This document shows positions 43,922 to 52,773 of a stretch of 64,000 nucleotides of DNA, in pieces. The notes under the pieces are model-generated. The model was not told the origin of the DNA. It ran no database searches and saw nothing but the letters and a program-made list of their open reading frames with translations. The position numbers and the translations under genes are program-made. Numbering within the stretch: position 1 is the first letter of the stretch; the number at the start of each line of letters is the position of its first letter. Origin of the DNA: Peptacetobacter sp900550335 (lineage in GTDB: Bacteria > Bacillota > Clostridia > Peptostreptococcales > Peptostreptococcaceae); the NCBI RefSeq assembly GCF_047528295.1, contig NZ_CP180001.1, forward strand, positions 2,232,001 to 2,296,000. Direction: 5' to 3'.

Positions 43922-45811
43922 TTACATCTTATCTATAGATAACTCTTTTTTTAATTTCAACTTAATTCCAGATATCCTACAAATTTCTCTAAGTGCAACC
44001 TCTAAAATAGCATTTGAAACATGTACTTCTTTTGGTCTTTTAGAAAATATCTGATGAATAAATTCATCTGCTATTGACTTAATTATATTATCAGATGGAC
44101 TCATATATATTTCATTCTCTATTTTTTTATTATTTCCAAATACAAAAGCTATAGAAATTGTATATTCATTATAAGTTCTATCATAATAAAGCTCATTTGG
44201 AACAAATATTTTCAATTCTAGAATTCCTTTGTGTTCGTTTATACCTTCTAAGAGCATTATATCCTTTTTATCTTCTATCTTTATTTCTTCAAATACATAA
44301 TCCTCTATTAAAAGTGGTTTAAACCTAGATTCACCTATACTTCCATCTTCTTTCAATTCAACATAAAATATTTCATCTAAAAGAAGAGAAAACTTTTTAT
44401 CAGATTTTTCATATACTTCTAGAGCTCTTTCTAAAATTTTAAAGTTTTCAATAGTAGAAGCTACTTCTTCTTTATTTAATGCCATAAAATCGAATCCTGG
44501 TTCATCTTTTACAAAGTTTAACCAATTTCCTCTTCCTCTATATTTATAACCTAATTCTTTTATAATTTTTCTTTGAGTTTCTTTTAAATCCTCTCTATCA
44601 TCCCAATAACAAGCTATTTTATTCTGTGAATATATTACATAATCTAATGGTATATTTAATTTTTTATATTCATATTCTCCAAGAAGTGAACTAAAGGCTT
44701 CTTCTCCTTCAAACACTTCTATTCCTTTCACCATTTCCATAAATCCTCTTATTCTATAATATAATACATCTTCAGAGAATTCCCTTTTAACAGCTATTAT
44801 ATGATTGGTCATTATATTTTCCCAAGGTTTTAATTGACCTATTCTTGTAGCAATTTCATAAAGTTCACGCCATTGTTCTATTGTCGCTTTTTCATAATTT
44901 CTCTTTTTGGGTGTAATATTGCTCCAAACATACTCTAATAATATTTGTTTATAACGTCTACCTTTAGCATCTACCTTATATTCATTTTTTTCAGATTCTA
45001 CAAATTCATATTTAGATAATTCTTCATTAGAAACTTTTTTAATTTTATTTGCATCATCTACTACATCTGGCTCAAACTGATCTGGATAAATAGTGCTTCC
45101 TTCATATGCACAAACTCCCATTCTAGGAGAATTACAAATTGGTAGTGCATATTCTGGAGCATCCTCTTCATTTTCTAAACATTCATCACACCAAAATATA
45201 TTATTATCAAATGATAGACCTTCTGGCATTATCCATTTTGCTTTGTTTTTTCTGCAATTTTGACATATAAATTGAGGAGGATTATTTCTTGATAAAATTT
45301 CTATATCATTATCTAACTTTTTCCCTCTAACTCTACGTCTATCTACTTTCAAAATTAATTCTGTAGTAGAACCATAGTCATATTCATATTTAAAATTTTG
45401 ACCTACTTCAAGAACATCTTTTAATTTATAATCCATACTTTTTACTTGTCTTCTTCCCAAAATACTTGCTAGAAAATCATCTTCACTACAAAATTCATCA
45501 TTAGGAACAATTTCGTAATTTATATTTTCTACTATGAATGAACTCAAATGACCACAACATTCAACCCAAATATCTCTGATAAAGCTATCCAATTCTCTTA
45601 AAGTTGCTTTTTCATTTATTTCTATGATTATCCAATAATCTTTATCATATTTGTCTGAAATAGATATTTGAAAATACCCCTGCTTACTTCTTTTATTTTC
45701 TTCTTTAAAACTTTCTTCTCTTTTTTTACAAGTGTCTAAATGACGCAACATACAACCCTTAGTGTATTCTTTTCCACAATACTTACAAAATCCTTTACTT
45801 TTTTCAGACAT
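43922..45811 (-). CDS. PRiA4 ORF3-like (IS1096 TnpR-like) domain protein with zinc motifs
   Basis: 629 residues. An N-terminal zinc motif (FCKYCGKEYTKGCMLRHLDTC) is followed by a pRiA4b-ORF3-like domain at about 45-155 (DYWIIIEINEKATLRELDSFIRDIWVECCGHLSSF; KYEYDYGSTTELILKV). Then comes a CxxC...CxxC segment (ICQNCRKNKAKW...FWCDEC) and 370 residues I do not recognise. Function is unknown; despite the IS1096 name it is not a transposase. It lies between the R-M locus and ddh, with its own terminator. AGAGGATG precedes the ATG. Confidence 0.7.
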   Translation of the reverse strand: MSEKSKGFCKYCGKEYTKGCMLRHLDTCKKREESFKEENKRSKQGYFQISISDKYDKDYWIIIEINEKATLRELDSFIRDIWVECCGHLSSFIVENINYEIVPNDEFCSEDDFLASILGRRQVKSMDYKLKDVLEVGQNFKYEYDYGSTTELILKVDRRRVRGKKLDNDIEILSRNNPPQFICQNCRKNKAKWIMPEGLSFDNNIFWCDECLENEEDAPEYALPICNSPRMGVCAYEGSTIYPDQFEPDVVDDANKIKKVSNEELSKYEFVESEKNEYKVDAKGRRYKQILLEYVWSNITPKKRNYEKATIEQWRELYEIATRIGQLKPWENIMTNHIIAVKREFSEDVLYYRIRGFMEMVKGIEVFEGEEAFSSLLGEYEYKKLNIPLDYVIYSQNKIACYWDDREDLKETQRKIIKELGYKYRGRGNWLNFVKDEPGFDFMALNKEEVASTIENFKILERALEVYEKSDKKFSLLLDEIFYVELKEDGSIGESRFKPLLIEDYVFEEIKIEDKKDIMLLEGINEHKGILELKIFVPNELYYDRTYNEYTISIAFVFGNNKKIENEIYMSPSDNIIKSIADEFIHQIFSKRPKEVHVSNAILEVALREICRISGIKLKLKKELSIDKM

Positions 45812-45870
45812 AAAATCATCCTCTTTTCCTTTTTTTAATTTGACGTCTTATCCGAATTTTATCATATTTC

Positions 45871-45906
45871 AAAAAAAGTGTGTAGCCATAAAACCGACTA
45901 CACACT
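45871..45906 (-). terminator. Terminator of ddh
   Basis: AGTGTGTAG pairs with CTACACACT and seven T follow on the minus strand. It is 13 bases past the stop. Confidence 0.85.
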
Positions 45907-45919
45907 CTAAATTCTATAA

Positions 45920-46906
45920 TTATAACATTTTTGCTCTTAATTCTTCATTTGATAATGGATGTAAATAACTTGGAGCTACATCAAATGGAGTTTTGCATCC
46001 TTTCATACCTTCCTGATTCATACGGTATGCTGCTCTAGCATAAGCAACTAACACACTTGAAGTGAATTCTGGGTTAGAATCAAGCTGTAAGCTGTATTCT
46101 ATAACGTGTTTGTTTTCATTTTCCCATCCAGTTTTACCACTGTATATTACAAATCCACCATGAGGTATTCCACCGTGTTCTCTCTGAAGTGTTTCTTCAT
46201 CTATGAAATGTACAGTTGTATCGTATTCATCGAAGTAGTTAGGCATTGTAACTATTTCTTCTCTGATTTTATCTAAATCTGCACCTTCTTCTGCTACAGC
46301 AAATACTTCTCTTGTATGTTTCTGGCGAGTAGTTAGTGTTGGATTAGATCCACTTCTAACTGCATCTAATGCTTCTGGTACAGGTATTGTGTACTGTCTA
46401 GCATCTTTTACTCCTTCAACACGTCTTACCGCATCACTGTGTCCCTGGCTAACACCTTTTCCCCAGAATGTATATGCTTCTCCTTCTGGTAATATTGCAC
46501 TAGCGTAAACACGATTTAATGAGAACATTCCTGGATCCCATCCAGTAGATATAACTGCTATTTTATTTGATTCTTTACATTCTGCATCAACTGCTGCAAA
46601 ATGTTCTGGTATTCTTGCATGTGTATCAAAACTATCAACTACATTGAAGTATTTAGCAAATTCTTTAGTCTGTTCTGGTAAATCTTTTGCACTTCCTCCG
46701 CATAATACCATAACATCTATATCATCTTTCATATTTACTGCATCTTCCATTTTATATACAGGAATATTTGCATCATGTGGATGTATGCTGCTTGGATCTC
46801 TTCTTGAGAATATTCCTACTATTTCCATATCTTTTGTTTTACTTACGGCTGATTCTACACCTTTTCCAAGGTTTCCATAACCAACTATTCCAACTCTTAT
46901 CATCAT
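45920..46906 (-). CDS. ddh: meso-diaminopimelate D-dehydrogenase
   Basis: About 328 residues. The NADP-binding N-terminus RVGIVGYGNLGKGVE is followed by the diagnostic STGWDPGMFSLNRVYA, FWGKGVSQGHSDAVRRV and a C-terminal NEEL/RAKML end typical of Ddh. It makes meso-diaminopimelate directly from tetrahydrodipicolinate, ammonia and NADPH for lysine and peptidoglycan. GGAGG is followed by two adjacent ATG codons (46906 and 46903); either may be used. It is a single gene. Confidence 0.94.
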   Translation of the reverse strand: MMIRVGIVGYGNLGKGVESAVSKTKDMEIVGIFSRRDPSSIHPHDANIPVYKMEDAVNMKDDIDVMVLCGGSAKDLPEQTKEFAKYFNVVDSFDTHARIPEHFAAVDAECKESNKIAVISTGWDPGMFSLNRVYASAILPEGEAYTFWGKGVSQGHSDAVRRVEGVKDARQYTIPVPEALDAVRSGSNPTLTTRQKHTREVFAVAEEGADLDKIREEIVTMPNYFDEYDTTVHFIDEETLQREHGGIPHGGFVIYSGKTGWENENKHVIEYSLQLDSNPEFTSSVLVAYARAAYRMNQEGMKGCKTPFDVAPSYLHPLSNEELRAKML

Positions 46907-47061
46907 CAAAACCTCCATTGTTTATAAATATAGTATAATAATATCACTAATTCTTTTTATTTGTATATATATTTTTTTAAAAATTTTGAAACTATTATGA
47001 GCAAATTTTTCAATTTTTTCGCAAATACTTAATACCCTTCAACTTCTTCTTTCAAACATAC

Positions 47062-47092
47062 AAAAATACAACTAATATTTTTAACTAGTTGT
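47062..47092 (-). terminator. Terminator of the vWA gene
   Basis: ACAACTA pairs with TAGTTGT, followed by ATTTTTG on the minus strand. The stem is short. Confidence 0.6.
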
Positions 47093-47111
47093 CTTTTTAA
47101 TCTATAATTAT

Positions 47112-47756
47112 TTATTTTCTATCTTTTAAATCTTTTTCAATATTTCTTTTCCAATCACCGCCTAATTTTTCATCGCAACATCTCATCATTTTAACAGCAT
47201 CAGAAACTGCCTCATAGTTTAATTCTATTCCTTCTTCATCACAACAAAACTCAACTGCATAATCTTCTTCAATTCCAAGATTTTTAGCCTCACCTATTGC
47301 ATCTATATTTGCTCCTAAGAAAAGAAACTCCCAATTGCTTTCTTCTTTAGCTCTTTCAATCAATCTTTTAACATCATGATATCTGTATTTTTCACTGGCA
47401 TTTTCAAGTCCATCTGTCATAATGACGAAAACAGTTTTTTCAGGAATATCTTCTTTTCTTGCATATTTGTGAATATTTCTTATATGTTTTATTGAATCTC
47501 CAACGGCATCCAAAAGTGCTGTACAACTCATACAAACATACTCTTCCTCTGTAAGTTCTTTAACTTTATTTATATCAACTCTATCCAAAACCACATCTTG
47601 ATTATCATTAAAAAATACAACAGATATAAGAGCATCTCCTTCTTCTTTTTTCTGCTTCTTTATAAGTGAATTAAATCCACCTATTGTATCACTCTCTAAT
47701 CCACTCATAGATCCTGATTTATCAATTATAAATACTAGTTCAGTCAAATTTTTCAT
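47112..47756 (-). CDS. von Willebrand factor A domain protein (TerY-like)
   Basis: 214 residues, a single vWA domain with a complete metal-ion site: DKSGSM near residue 12, a Thr in the SCTALLDAVG segment and MTDGLENAS. No signal peptide, so it acts in the cytoplasm. It resembles TerY-type vWA proteins that work as adaptors in stress or chelatase-like systems; no kinase or phosphatase partner is adjacent. ATG 47756 follows GGGAGATGATGGT. An HTH protein is encoded upstream on the same strand, 154 bases away. Confidence 0.83.
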   Translation of the reverse strand: MKNLTELVFIIDKSGSMSGLESDTIGGFNSLIKKQKKEEGDALISVVFFNDNQDVVLDRVDINKVKELTEEEYVCMSCTALLDAVGDSIKHIRNIHKYARKEDIPEKTVFVIMTDGLENASEKYRYHDVKRLIERAKEESNWEFLFLGANIDAIGEAKNLGIEEDYAVEFCCDEEGIELNYEAVSDAVKMMRCCDEKLGGDWKRNIEKDLKDRK

Positions 47757-47910
47757 ACCATCATCTCCCATTTATATTTTTTTCTCTATATTCTCAGTAT
47801 AGAGTATTTAAAAATACAAATGGTCGCACAATAGGTGACAATTAAAAATTAATCTATATATTATAATTCTAACAAGATATTCCATAAATATAATAAGGTA
47901 TTCTTTAAAT

Positions 47911-48468
47911 CTAACATCCTATTAAATTTTCTCCAAAATCATACAAAATATCATTTACTTCTAATACATCATATATTTTATTTTCTATACAATACTCAAT
48001 TATAATATCAAATCTGCTACTATGTGTTAACTTATATCCAGCCTTACCAATAAAATCATCTGTTTCATCCAAATCTAATTCAAAAGCTAAGGCAAATGCA
48101 ATTGCAGTTATTTTGCTAGGCCTATAATCTGGATTATTCTTTATCTTTGAAAAATGTTTTCTATCAATATTAGCCTTCCTATAAACATCTGCTGCCTTAA
48201 GACTTCTTTTTTCTATAATAGAAACGAGCTCCTCAGAAAAAGACTTCTCTAACTGTTGCTCCAAATCATACTCAGATATTTTTCTTCTACGCTTTATAAA
48301 ATCTGGCATCTCACAAATTTCTGAATCATCATCAATTTGTAAACACTTATCCTCTAATGGCAAAGAACATATACTAGCATCATTAAATAATATCTTTTGA
48401 TCTATATACCTATCTTTTATATATCCATTAATCTCATTAAAAAGTTTATTACTTATTCTTTCATTCAT
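47911..48468 (-). CDS. Helix-turn-helix (XRE-like) protein of unknown role
   Basis: 185 residues. The C-terminal half has an XRE-like HTH (RSLKAADVYRKANIDRKHFSKIKNNPDYRPSKITAIAFALAFELDLDETDDFIGKAGY). The N-terminal 75 residues are charged with no known motif. Similar HTH proteins occur beside vWA genes in other Firmicutes, so it may regulate or partner the vWA protein. AAGGTGAT precedes the ATG. Confidence 0.68.
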   Translation of the reverse strand: MNERISNKLFNEINGYIKDRYIDQKILFNDASICSLPLEDKCLQIDDDSEICEMPDFIKRRRKISEYDLEQQLEKSFSEELVSIIEKRSLKAADVYRKANIDRKHFSKIKNNPDYRPSKITAIAFALAFELDLDETDDFIGKAGYKLTHSSRFDIIIEYCIENKIYDVLEVNDILYDFGENLIGC

Positions 48469-48650
48469 ATAATCACCTTCAAGCTAAATAAAATCATTAC
48501 TAATTACATTTTATATCTAATAATAAAAATAATCAAAATTTTTATTATATAAAGAGGATTCTTTGATAAAAATATAGAATTTCTTATTAAAACTTAAAAC
48601 ATATTTAATGAGTAAAATGTAAATTAAAATACTCAAAGGAGTGATATACT

Positions 48651-48836
48651 ATGCTAAACAAAAGAATATCTCCAAAAGAAACATATAATCCAATATTATC
48701 ACCTTGGAACAGAATAAAAGACGACGATGAAGAATTTGATGATGAAGAATTCGACGACGAATACTATGACGAATTCAACGACGATGAAGATTTCTTTGAA
48801 GATGAGGACGATAACTTCGATTACTTTGATGACTAA
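48651..48836 (+). CDS. Small, extremely acidic protein
   Basis: 61 residues. The first 24 are ordinary (MLNKRISPKETYNPILSPWN). From residue 25 on almost every residue is Asp, Glu, Phe or Tyr, with DDEEFDDEEFDDEYYDEF-like repetition, so the net charge is about minus 25. AAAGGAG lies 9-10 nt before the ATG and a terminator follows 20 bases after the stop, which supports a real gene. I do not recognise the family. Such a surface could mimic DNA or bind cations or basic proteins; that is a guess. Confidence 0.72.
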   Translation: MLNKRISPKETYNPILSPWNRIKDDDEEFDDEEFDDEYYDEFNDDEDFFEDEDDNFDYFDD

Positions 48837-48855
48837 AACTAAACAAATATTTAAA

Positions 48856-48892
48856 ATGCTATCATCTAAAATATGGTAGTATTTTTTATTTT
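48856..48892 (+). terminator. Terminator of the acidic miniprotein gene
   Basis: ATGCTATCAT pairs with ATGGTAGTAT (three G-T pairs), then a run of T. Confidence 0.72.
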
Positions 48893-48949
48893 TAATATAA
48901 TCATCTAAATAATTATTACACTATTCACTAATAAATTTAATACCAAATA

Positions 48950-48980
48950 AAAAAATAGTTATTAGCCTAGGCTAATAACT
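48950..48980 (-). terminator. Second terminator downstream of ppdK (perfect palindrome)
   Basis: A 24-base perfect palindrome (48957-48980, centre CCTAGG) followed by ATTTTTTT on the minus strand. Confidence 0.75.
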
Positions 48981-48982
48981 TT

Positions 48983-49013
48983 AAAAAAGGCTACTAAGCA
49001 TCGCTTAGTAGCC
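48983..49013 (-). terminator. First terminator downstream of ppdK
   Basis: An 11-bp perfect stem GGCTACTAAGC/GCTTAGTAGCC with a 3-base loop, followed by six T on the minus strand. Repeat R3 lies between it and the ppdK stop. Confidence 0.9.
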
Positions 49014-49043
49014 TCATCATTATTTACTCTTGTAATAAATCGA

Positions 49044-49155
49044 GGATGTTATACCATTTCGACAATCTGCAGAACATTTTTTCTTATTTTGTTAGCTTGA
49101 AAAGCTAACATTTAAATCAGAAAAATGTTCGAAGCCTGGAGAAAGGTATAATTCC
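49044..49155 (+). repeat. Structured repeat element, copy R3
   Basis: Outer stem GGA-TTATACC pairing with GGTATAA-TCC, then CGACAATCTGCA (49060), inner stem GAACATTTTT/AAAAATGTTC capped by an 8-bp hairpin GTTAGCTT/AAGCTAAC, then GAAGCCTGGAG ending at 49141. The conserved strands match R1 and R2; both stems differ entirely. It lies in the convergent gap 48837-49164, in the 3 prime untranslated part of the ppdK transcript on the opposite strand. Confidence 0.78.
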
Positions 49156-49164
49156 GAGATTTTT

Positions 49165-51792
49165 TTAGTATCTTGGATTTTTTATAGAAGCCTGTGCAGC
49201 TGCAAGTCTTGCTATTGGAACTCTGTATGGAGAGCAAGATACATAGTTTAATCCTGTATTGTAGCAGAATTCAACTGAAGATGGTTCTCCACCATGTTCA
49301 CCACATATACCAAGTTTTAATTCTGGTTTAACGCTTCTACCTAATTTAGCACCCATCTGAACAAGTTTTCCTATACCTTTCTGGTCTAGTACCTGGAATG
49401 GATCTTTTTCTAATATTTCTTTATCTACGTATTCACCTAAGAATTTACCTGCGTCATCTCTTGAATATCCGAATCCCATCTGAGTAAGGTCGTTAGTACC
49501 GAAACTGAAGAAGTCTGCAACTTCTGCTATTTCATCAGCAGTTAAGCAAGCTCTTGGTATTTCTATCATTGTACCTACAGTGTAGTCAACTTTAACACCT
49601 TTTTCTTCCATAACTTTTTCAGCTGTTTCTTCTATCATTCCTCTTATAAGTTTTAATTCGTTTACTTCACCTACTAGTGGAACCATTATTTCTGGATGAA
49701 CTTCTACACCTTTGTTTATTGCTTCTATAGCACCTTCTATTATAGCTCTAGCCTGCATTACGCATATTTCTGGGTAAGTAACAGCAAGTCTACAACCTCT
49801 GTGTCCTAGCATTGGGTTGAATTCTTCAAGGTCAACTATTCTCTTTCTTATTTCTGCTGCATCTATTCCCATACTTTCTGCAAGTTCAGCTATTGTTTCA
49901 TCATCCTGTGGTAAGAATTCATGTAGAGGTGGATCAAGAAGTCTTATATTAACCGGTTTACCTTCCATAACTTCAAATATTTCTAAGAAGTCCTGTCTCT
50001 GCATTGGAAGTATTTTTGCTAGAGCTTTTTCTCTCTGTTCAACATCTTTAGAAAGTATCATTTCTCTAACTGCTGGTATTCTATCTTCTTCAAAGAACAT
50101 GTGCTCAGTTCTACATAATCCTATACCTTCAGCACCAAATTCTACTGCTGCTTTAGCATCTCTTGGGTTATCTGCATTTGTTCTAACCATCATCTGTTTA
50201 GTTTCATCAACCCAGTTCATTAATTTTTCGAAGTTTCCTGTAACTTCTACTGGAGACTGTTTAACTTCTCCTAAGTATACTTTACCAGTTGAACCGTCTA
50301 TTGATAAGAAGTCTCCTTCTTTTATAGTAAGTTCTCCTGCTCTTATTTCTTTAGCTGCTTCGTCAACTTTTATTTCGCCACAACCAGCTACACAACATTT
50401 ACCCATACCTCTGGCAACAACTGCTGCATGAGATGTCATACCACCTCTAGCTGTTAATATACCTTCAGCTTTTACCATACCTTCTATATCTTCTGGAGAA
50501 GTTTCCTGTCTAACAAGAAGAACTTTTTCTCCACCTTCAACTGCAGCAACAACATCATCAGCATTGAAGTAAACTTTACCACAAGCTGCACCTGGAGATG
50601 CTGGAAGACCTTTAGCTAATACAGTAGCTTCTTTTAAAGCTTTATCTTCAAATGTTGGATGTAATAACTGGTCTAACTGGTTAGGTTCAACTCTCATTAT
50701 AGCTTCTTTTTTATCTATTATTCCTGCTTCAACTAAATCAACAGCAACATTTATAGCAGCTTTAGCTGTTCTCTTACCATTTCTAGTCTGAAGTATGAAT
50801 AATTTTTCATTTTCTATAGTAAATTCTATATCCTGCATATCTTTGTAATGGTTTTCAAGTATCTGAGTTACTTTTACGAACTGATCGTATATTTCTGGCA
50901 TTACATTCTGAAGAGTAGATATATCCTGTGGAGTTCTTATACCTGCAACAACGTCTTCACCCTGTGCATTTATTAAGTATTCACCGAATAATTTGTTTTC
51001 TCCAGTAGCTGGGTTTCTTGTGAAAGCAACACCTGTACCACTTGTTTCACCCATGTTACCGAATACCATTGACTGTATATTTACCGCTGTACCAAGTTTG
51101 TGAGATATATCGTTTAATTTACGATATACTATAGCTCTTGGGTTGTTCCAAGATCTGAACACTGCTTCTATAGCAAGCATTAACTGTTCTTTTGGATCCT
51201 GTGGGAAGTCAGTTTTAACTTCTTTTTTGTATATAGCTTTAAATTCTTCAACTATACCTTTTAAATCTTCAGTAGTTAAATCTGTATCGAATTTATATCC
51301 TTTTTCTTCTTTAACTCTGTCTAATACATTTTCAAATTTATATTTTGGAACTTCCATAGCAACATCTGAGAACATCTGTATGAATCTTCTGTAACTATCA
51401 TAAGCAAATCTTTCATTCTGAGTTGCATCTGCTAATCCTAATACACTGTTGTCATTTAATCCAAGATTTAATATAGTATCCATCATACCTGGCATTGAGA
51501 ATACAGCACCTGAACGAACTGATACTAATAAAGGATTTTTAGTGCATCCTAATTTTTTACCCTGTAATTCTTCTAATTCTGCAAGATGTTTTTCTATTTC
51601 TGCTACGATTTCTGCTCTTATAGTTTTTTCATTATCGTAGTAATCATTACAAGCATCTGTAGTTATTGTAAATCCCTGAGGAACTGGTAATCCTATTTTA
51701 GTCATTTCTGCTAAATTGGCTCCTTTACCTCCTAGTAAAGATTTCATTTCTTTACTACCTTCGCTAAAACTATAAACATACTTAGTTTCCAT
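49165..51792 (-). CDS. ppdK: Pyruvate, phosphate dikinase
   Basis: A complete 875-residue enzyme: the N-terminal ATP-grasp domain (VYSFSEGSKEMKSLLGGKGANLAEM), the swivelling phosphohistidine domain with TARGGMTSHAAVVARGMGKCCVAG (catalytic His near 455), and the C-terminal PEP-binding TIM barrel with GICGEHGGEPSSVEFC near 830. It interconverts pyruvate, ATP and phosphate with PEP, AMP and pyrophosphate. The regulatory protein PpsR is encoded upstream and acts on a Thr beside the catalytic His. GGGGG precedes the ATG. Repeat R3 and two terminators follow. Confidence 0.96.
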   Translation of the reverse strand: METKYVYSFSEGSKEMKSLLGGKGANLAEMTKIGLPVPQGFTITTDACNDYYDNEKTIRAEIVAEIEKHLAELEELQGKKLGCTKNPLLVSVRSGAVFSMPGMMDTILNLGLNDNSVLGLADATQNERFAYDSYRRFIQMFSDVAMEVPKYKFENVLDRVKEEKGYKFDTDLTTEDLKGIVEEFKAIYKKEVKTDFPQDPKEQLMLAIEAVFRSWNNPRAIVYRKLNDISHKLGTAVNIQSMVFGNMGETSGTGVAFTRNPATGENKLFGEYLINAQGEDVVAGIRTPQDISTLQNVMPEIYDQFVKVTQILENHYKDMQDIEFTIENEKLFILQTRNGKRTAKAAINVAVDLVEAGIIDKKEAIMRVEPNQLDQLLHPTFEDKALKEATVLAKGLPASPGAACGKVYFNADDVVAAVEGGEKVLLVRQETSPEDIEGMVKAEGILTARGGMTSHAAVVARGMGKCCVAGCGEIKVDEAAKEIRAGELTIKEGDFLSIDGSTGKVYLGEVKQSPVEVTGNFEKLMNWVDETKQMMVRTNADNPRDAKAAVEFGAEGIGLCRTEHMFFEEDRIPAVREMILSKDVEQREKALAKILPMQRQDFLEIFEVMEGKPVNIRLLDPPLHEFLPQDDETIAELAESMGIDAAEIRKRIVDLEEFNPMLGHRGCRLAVTYPEICVMQARAIIEGAIEAINKGVEVHPEIMVPLVGEVNELKLIRGMIEETAEKVMEEKGVKVDYTVGTMIEIPRACLTADEIAEVADFFSFGTNDLTQMGFGYSRDDAGKFLGEYVDKEILEKDPFQVLDQKGIGKLVQMGAKLGRSVKPELKLGICGEHGGEPSSVEFCYNTGLNYVSCSPYRVPIARLAAAQASIKNPRY

Positions 51793-51855
51793 TTTTTAAC
51801 CCCCATTAAATTTAAAAATTTATAACCTTAAACTTTTGATATTATATTTATTTAA

Positions 51856-51879
51856 AGTGGTCGCCGTTAAACGACCACT
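51856..51879 (-). promoter_or_regulatory. Hairpin between ppsR and ppdK
   Basis: AGTGGTCG pairs perfectly with CGACCACT. No strong T-run follows, so it may be an RNA processing or stability site that sets the ppdK:ppsR ratio. Confidence 0.45.
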
Positions 51880-51922
51880 GTTTAACATTTTTATACACTA
51901 TATAACTTTTTAGAGATTTAAT

Positions 51923-52762
51923 CTATATCTCTCCATCTTTGAATATGCTTAACCCATTTTCTTTCATTATATCTAGGATTATTCCAGCTGTTTCTTCTAT
52001 AGCCTTATTAGCTACATTTATAACCGGACATCCAAGTCTTTTGAATACGTTTTCCGAATAATCAAGTTCGTCTAGTATTCTTTCAAAATTAGCGTAGTTT
52101 GCTTTACTTGAAAGTCCTAACGCTTTTAATCTTTCAGTTCTGATTTCGTTTAATTTTTCAGGTGAATTAGTAAGTCCTATGATTTTTTTAGTGCTTACTT
52201 CAGATAATTCTTTTGGAATCGGAACTTCTGGAACTAAAGGAACATTTGCTACTTTTATATGCTTGTTAGCTAGATACATGCTAAGTGGAGTTTTAGATGT
52301 TCTTGATATACCAACAAGAACTAAATCTGCTTTAAGAACTCCTCTTGGATCTTTACCATCATCATATTTAACTGCAAACTCGATAGCATCTATTCTCTTG
52401 AAGTATGATTCATCAAGTTTTCTTATTATTCCTGGTTCTCTTTTTGGTTTTTTCTCTAAACGACTACTTATTTTTTTAAGCATGTCTGACATAAGGTCTA
52501 TTGAGCTGATTCCTTCTCTTTCTGAGAATTCTGTTATAATCTCACACATTTCATCTTCAACTAATGTGTAAACTACTATAGCATTTTCTTTTTTAGCATT
52601 TTCTAATATATCTAAAAGCATTCCCTTTTCTGTTACAAAAGGAAATCTTTTTATCTCGTATGGATCACGACCGTAGAACTGTGACATAGCCGCTTTTATC
52701 ATATTTCTAGCTGTTTCTCCAATCGAATCAGATATTGCATATATCATCAACTTATTATCCAC
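51923..52762 (-). CDS. ppsR: PPDK/PEP synthase regulatory protein (bifunctional kinase/pyrophosphorylase)
   Basis: About 279 residues of the DUF299 family: IYAISDSIGETARNMIKAA at the start, DLVLVGISRTSKTPLSMYLA (P-loop-like motif near 150), and a C-terminal YANFERILDELDYSENVFKRLGCPVINVANKAIEETA. It phosphorylates and dephosphorylates the dikinase to switch it with ADP and phosphate levels. The best start is GTG 52762, 7 nt after AGGAGG; the ATG two codons earlier is too close to that site. It lies between the CcpN-like repressor gene and ppdK. Confidence 0.93.
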   Translation of the reverse strand: MDNKLMIYAISDSIGETARNMIKAAMSQFYGRDPYEIKRFPFVTEKGMLLDILENAKKENAIVVYTLVEDEMCEIITEFSEREGISSIDLMSDMLKKISSRLEKKPKREPGIIRKLDESYFKRIDAIEFAVKYDDGKDPRGVLKADLVLVGISRTSKTPLSMYLANKHIKVANVPLVPEVPIPKELSEVSTKKIIGLTNSPEKLNEIRTERLKALGLSSKANYANFERILDELDYSENVFKRLGCPVINVANKAIEETAGIILDIMKENGLSIFKDGEI

Positions 52763-52773
52763 TGACATTCCTC

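Noticed and set aside
43922..45811. Transposon-related gene because of IS1096 TnpR-like similarity
   Set aside because: The domain name is historical. There are no recombinase residues or terminal repeats, and the gene has its own ribosome site and terminator.
49817..50431. 204-codon plus-strand frame opposite ppdK
   Set aside because: It mirrors the codon pattern of ppdK, has no ribosome site and no family similarity. ppdK is certain on the other strand.
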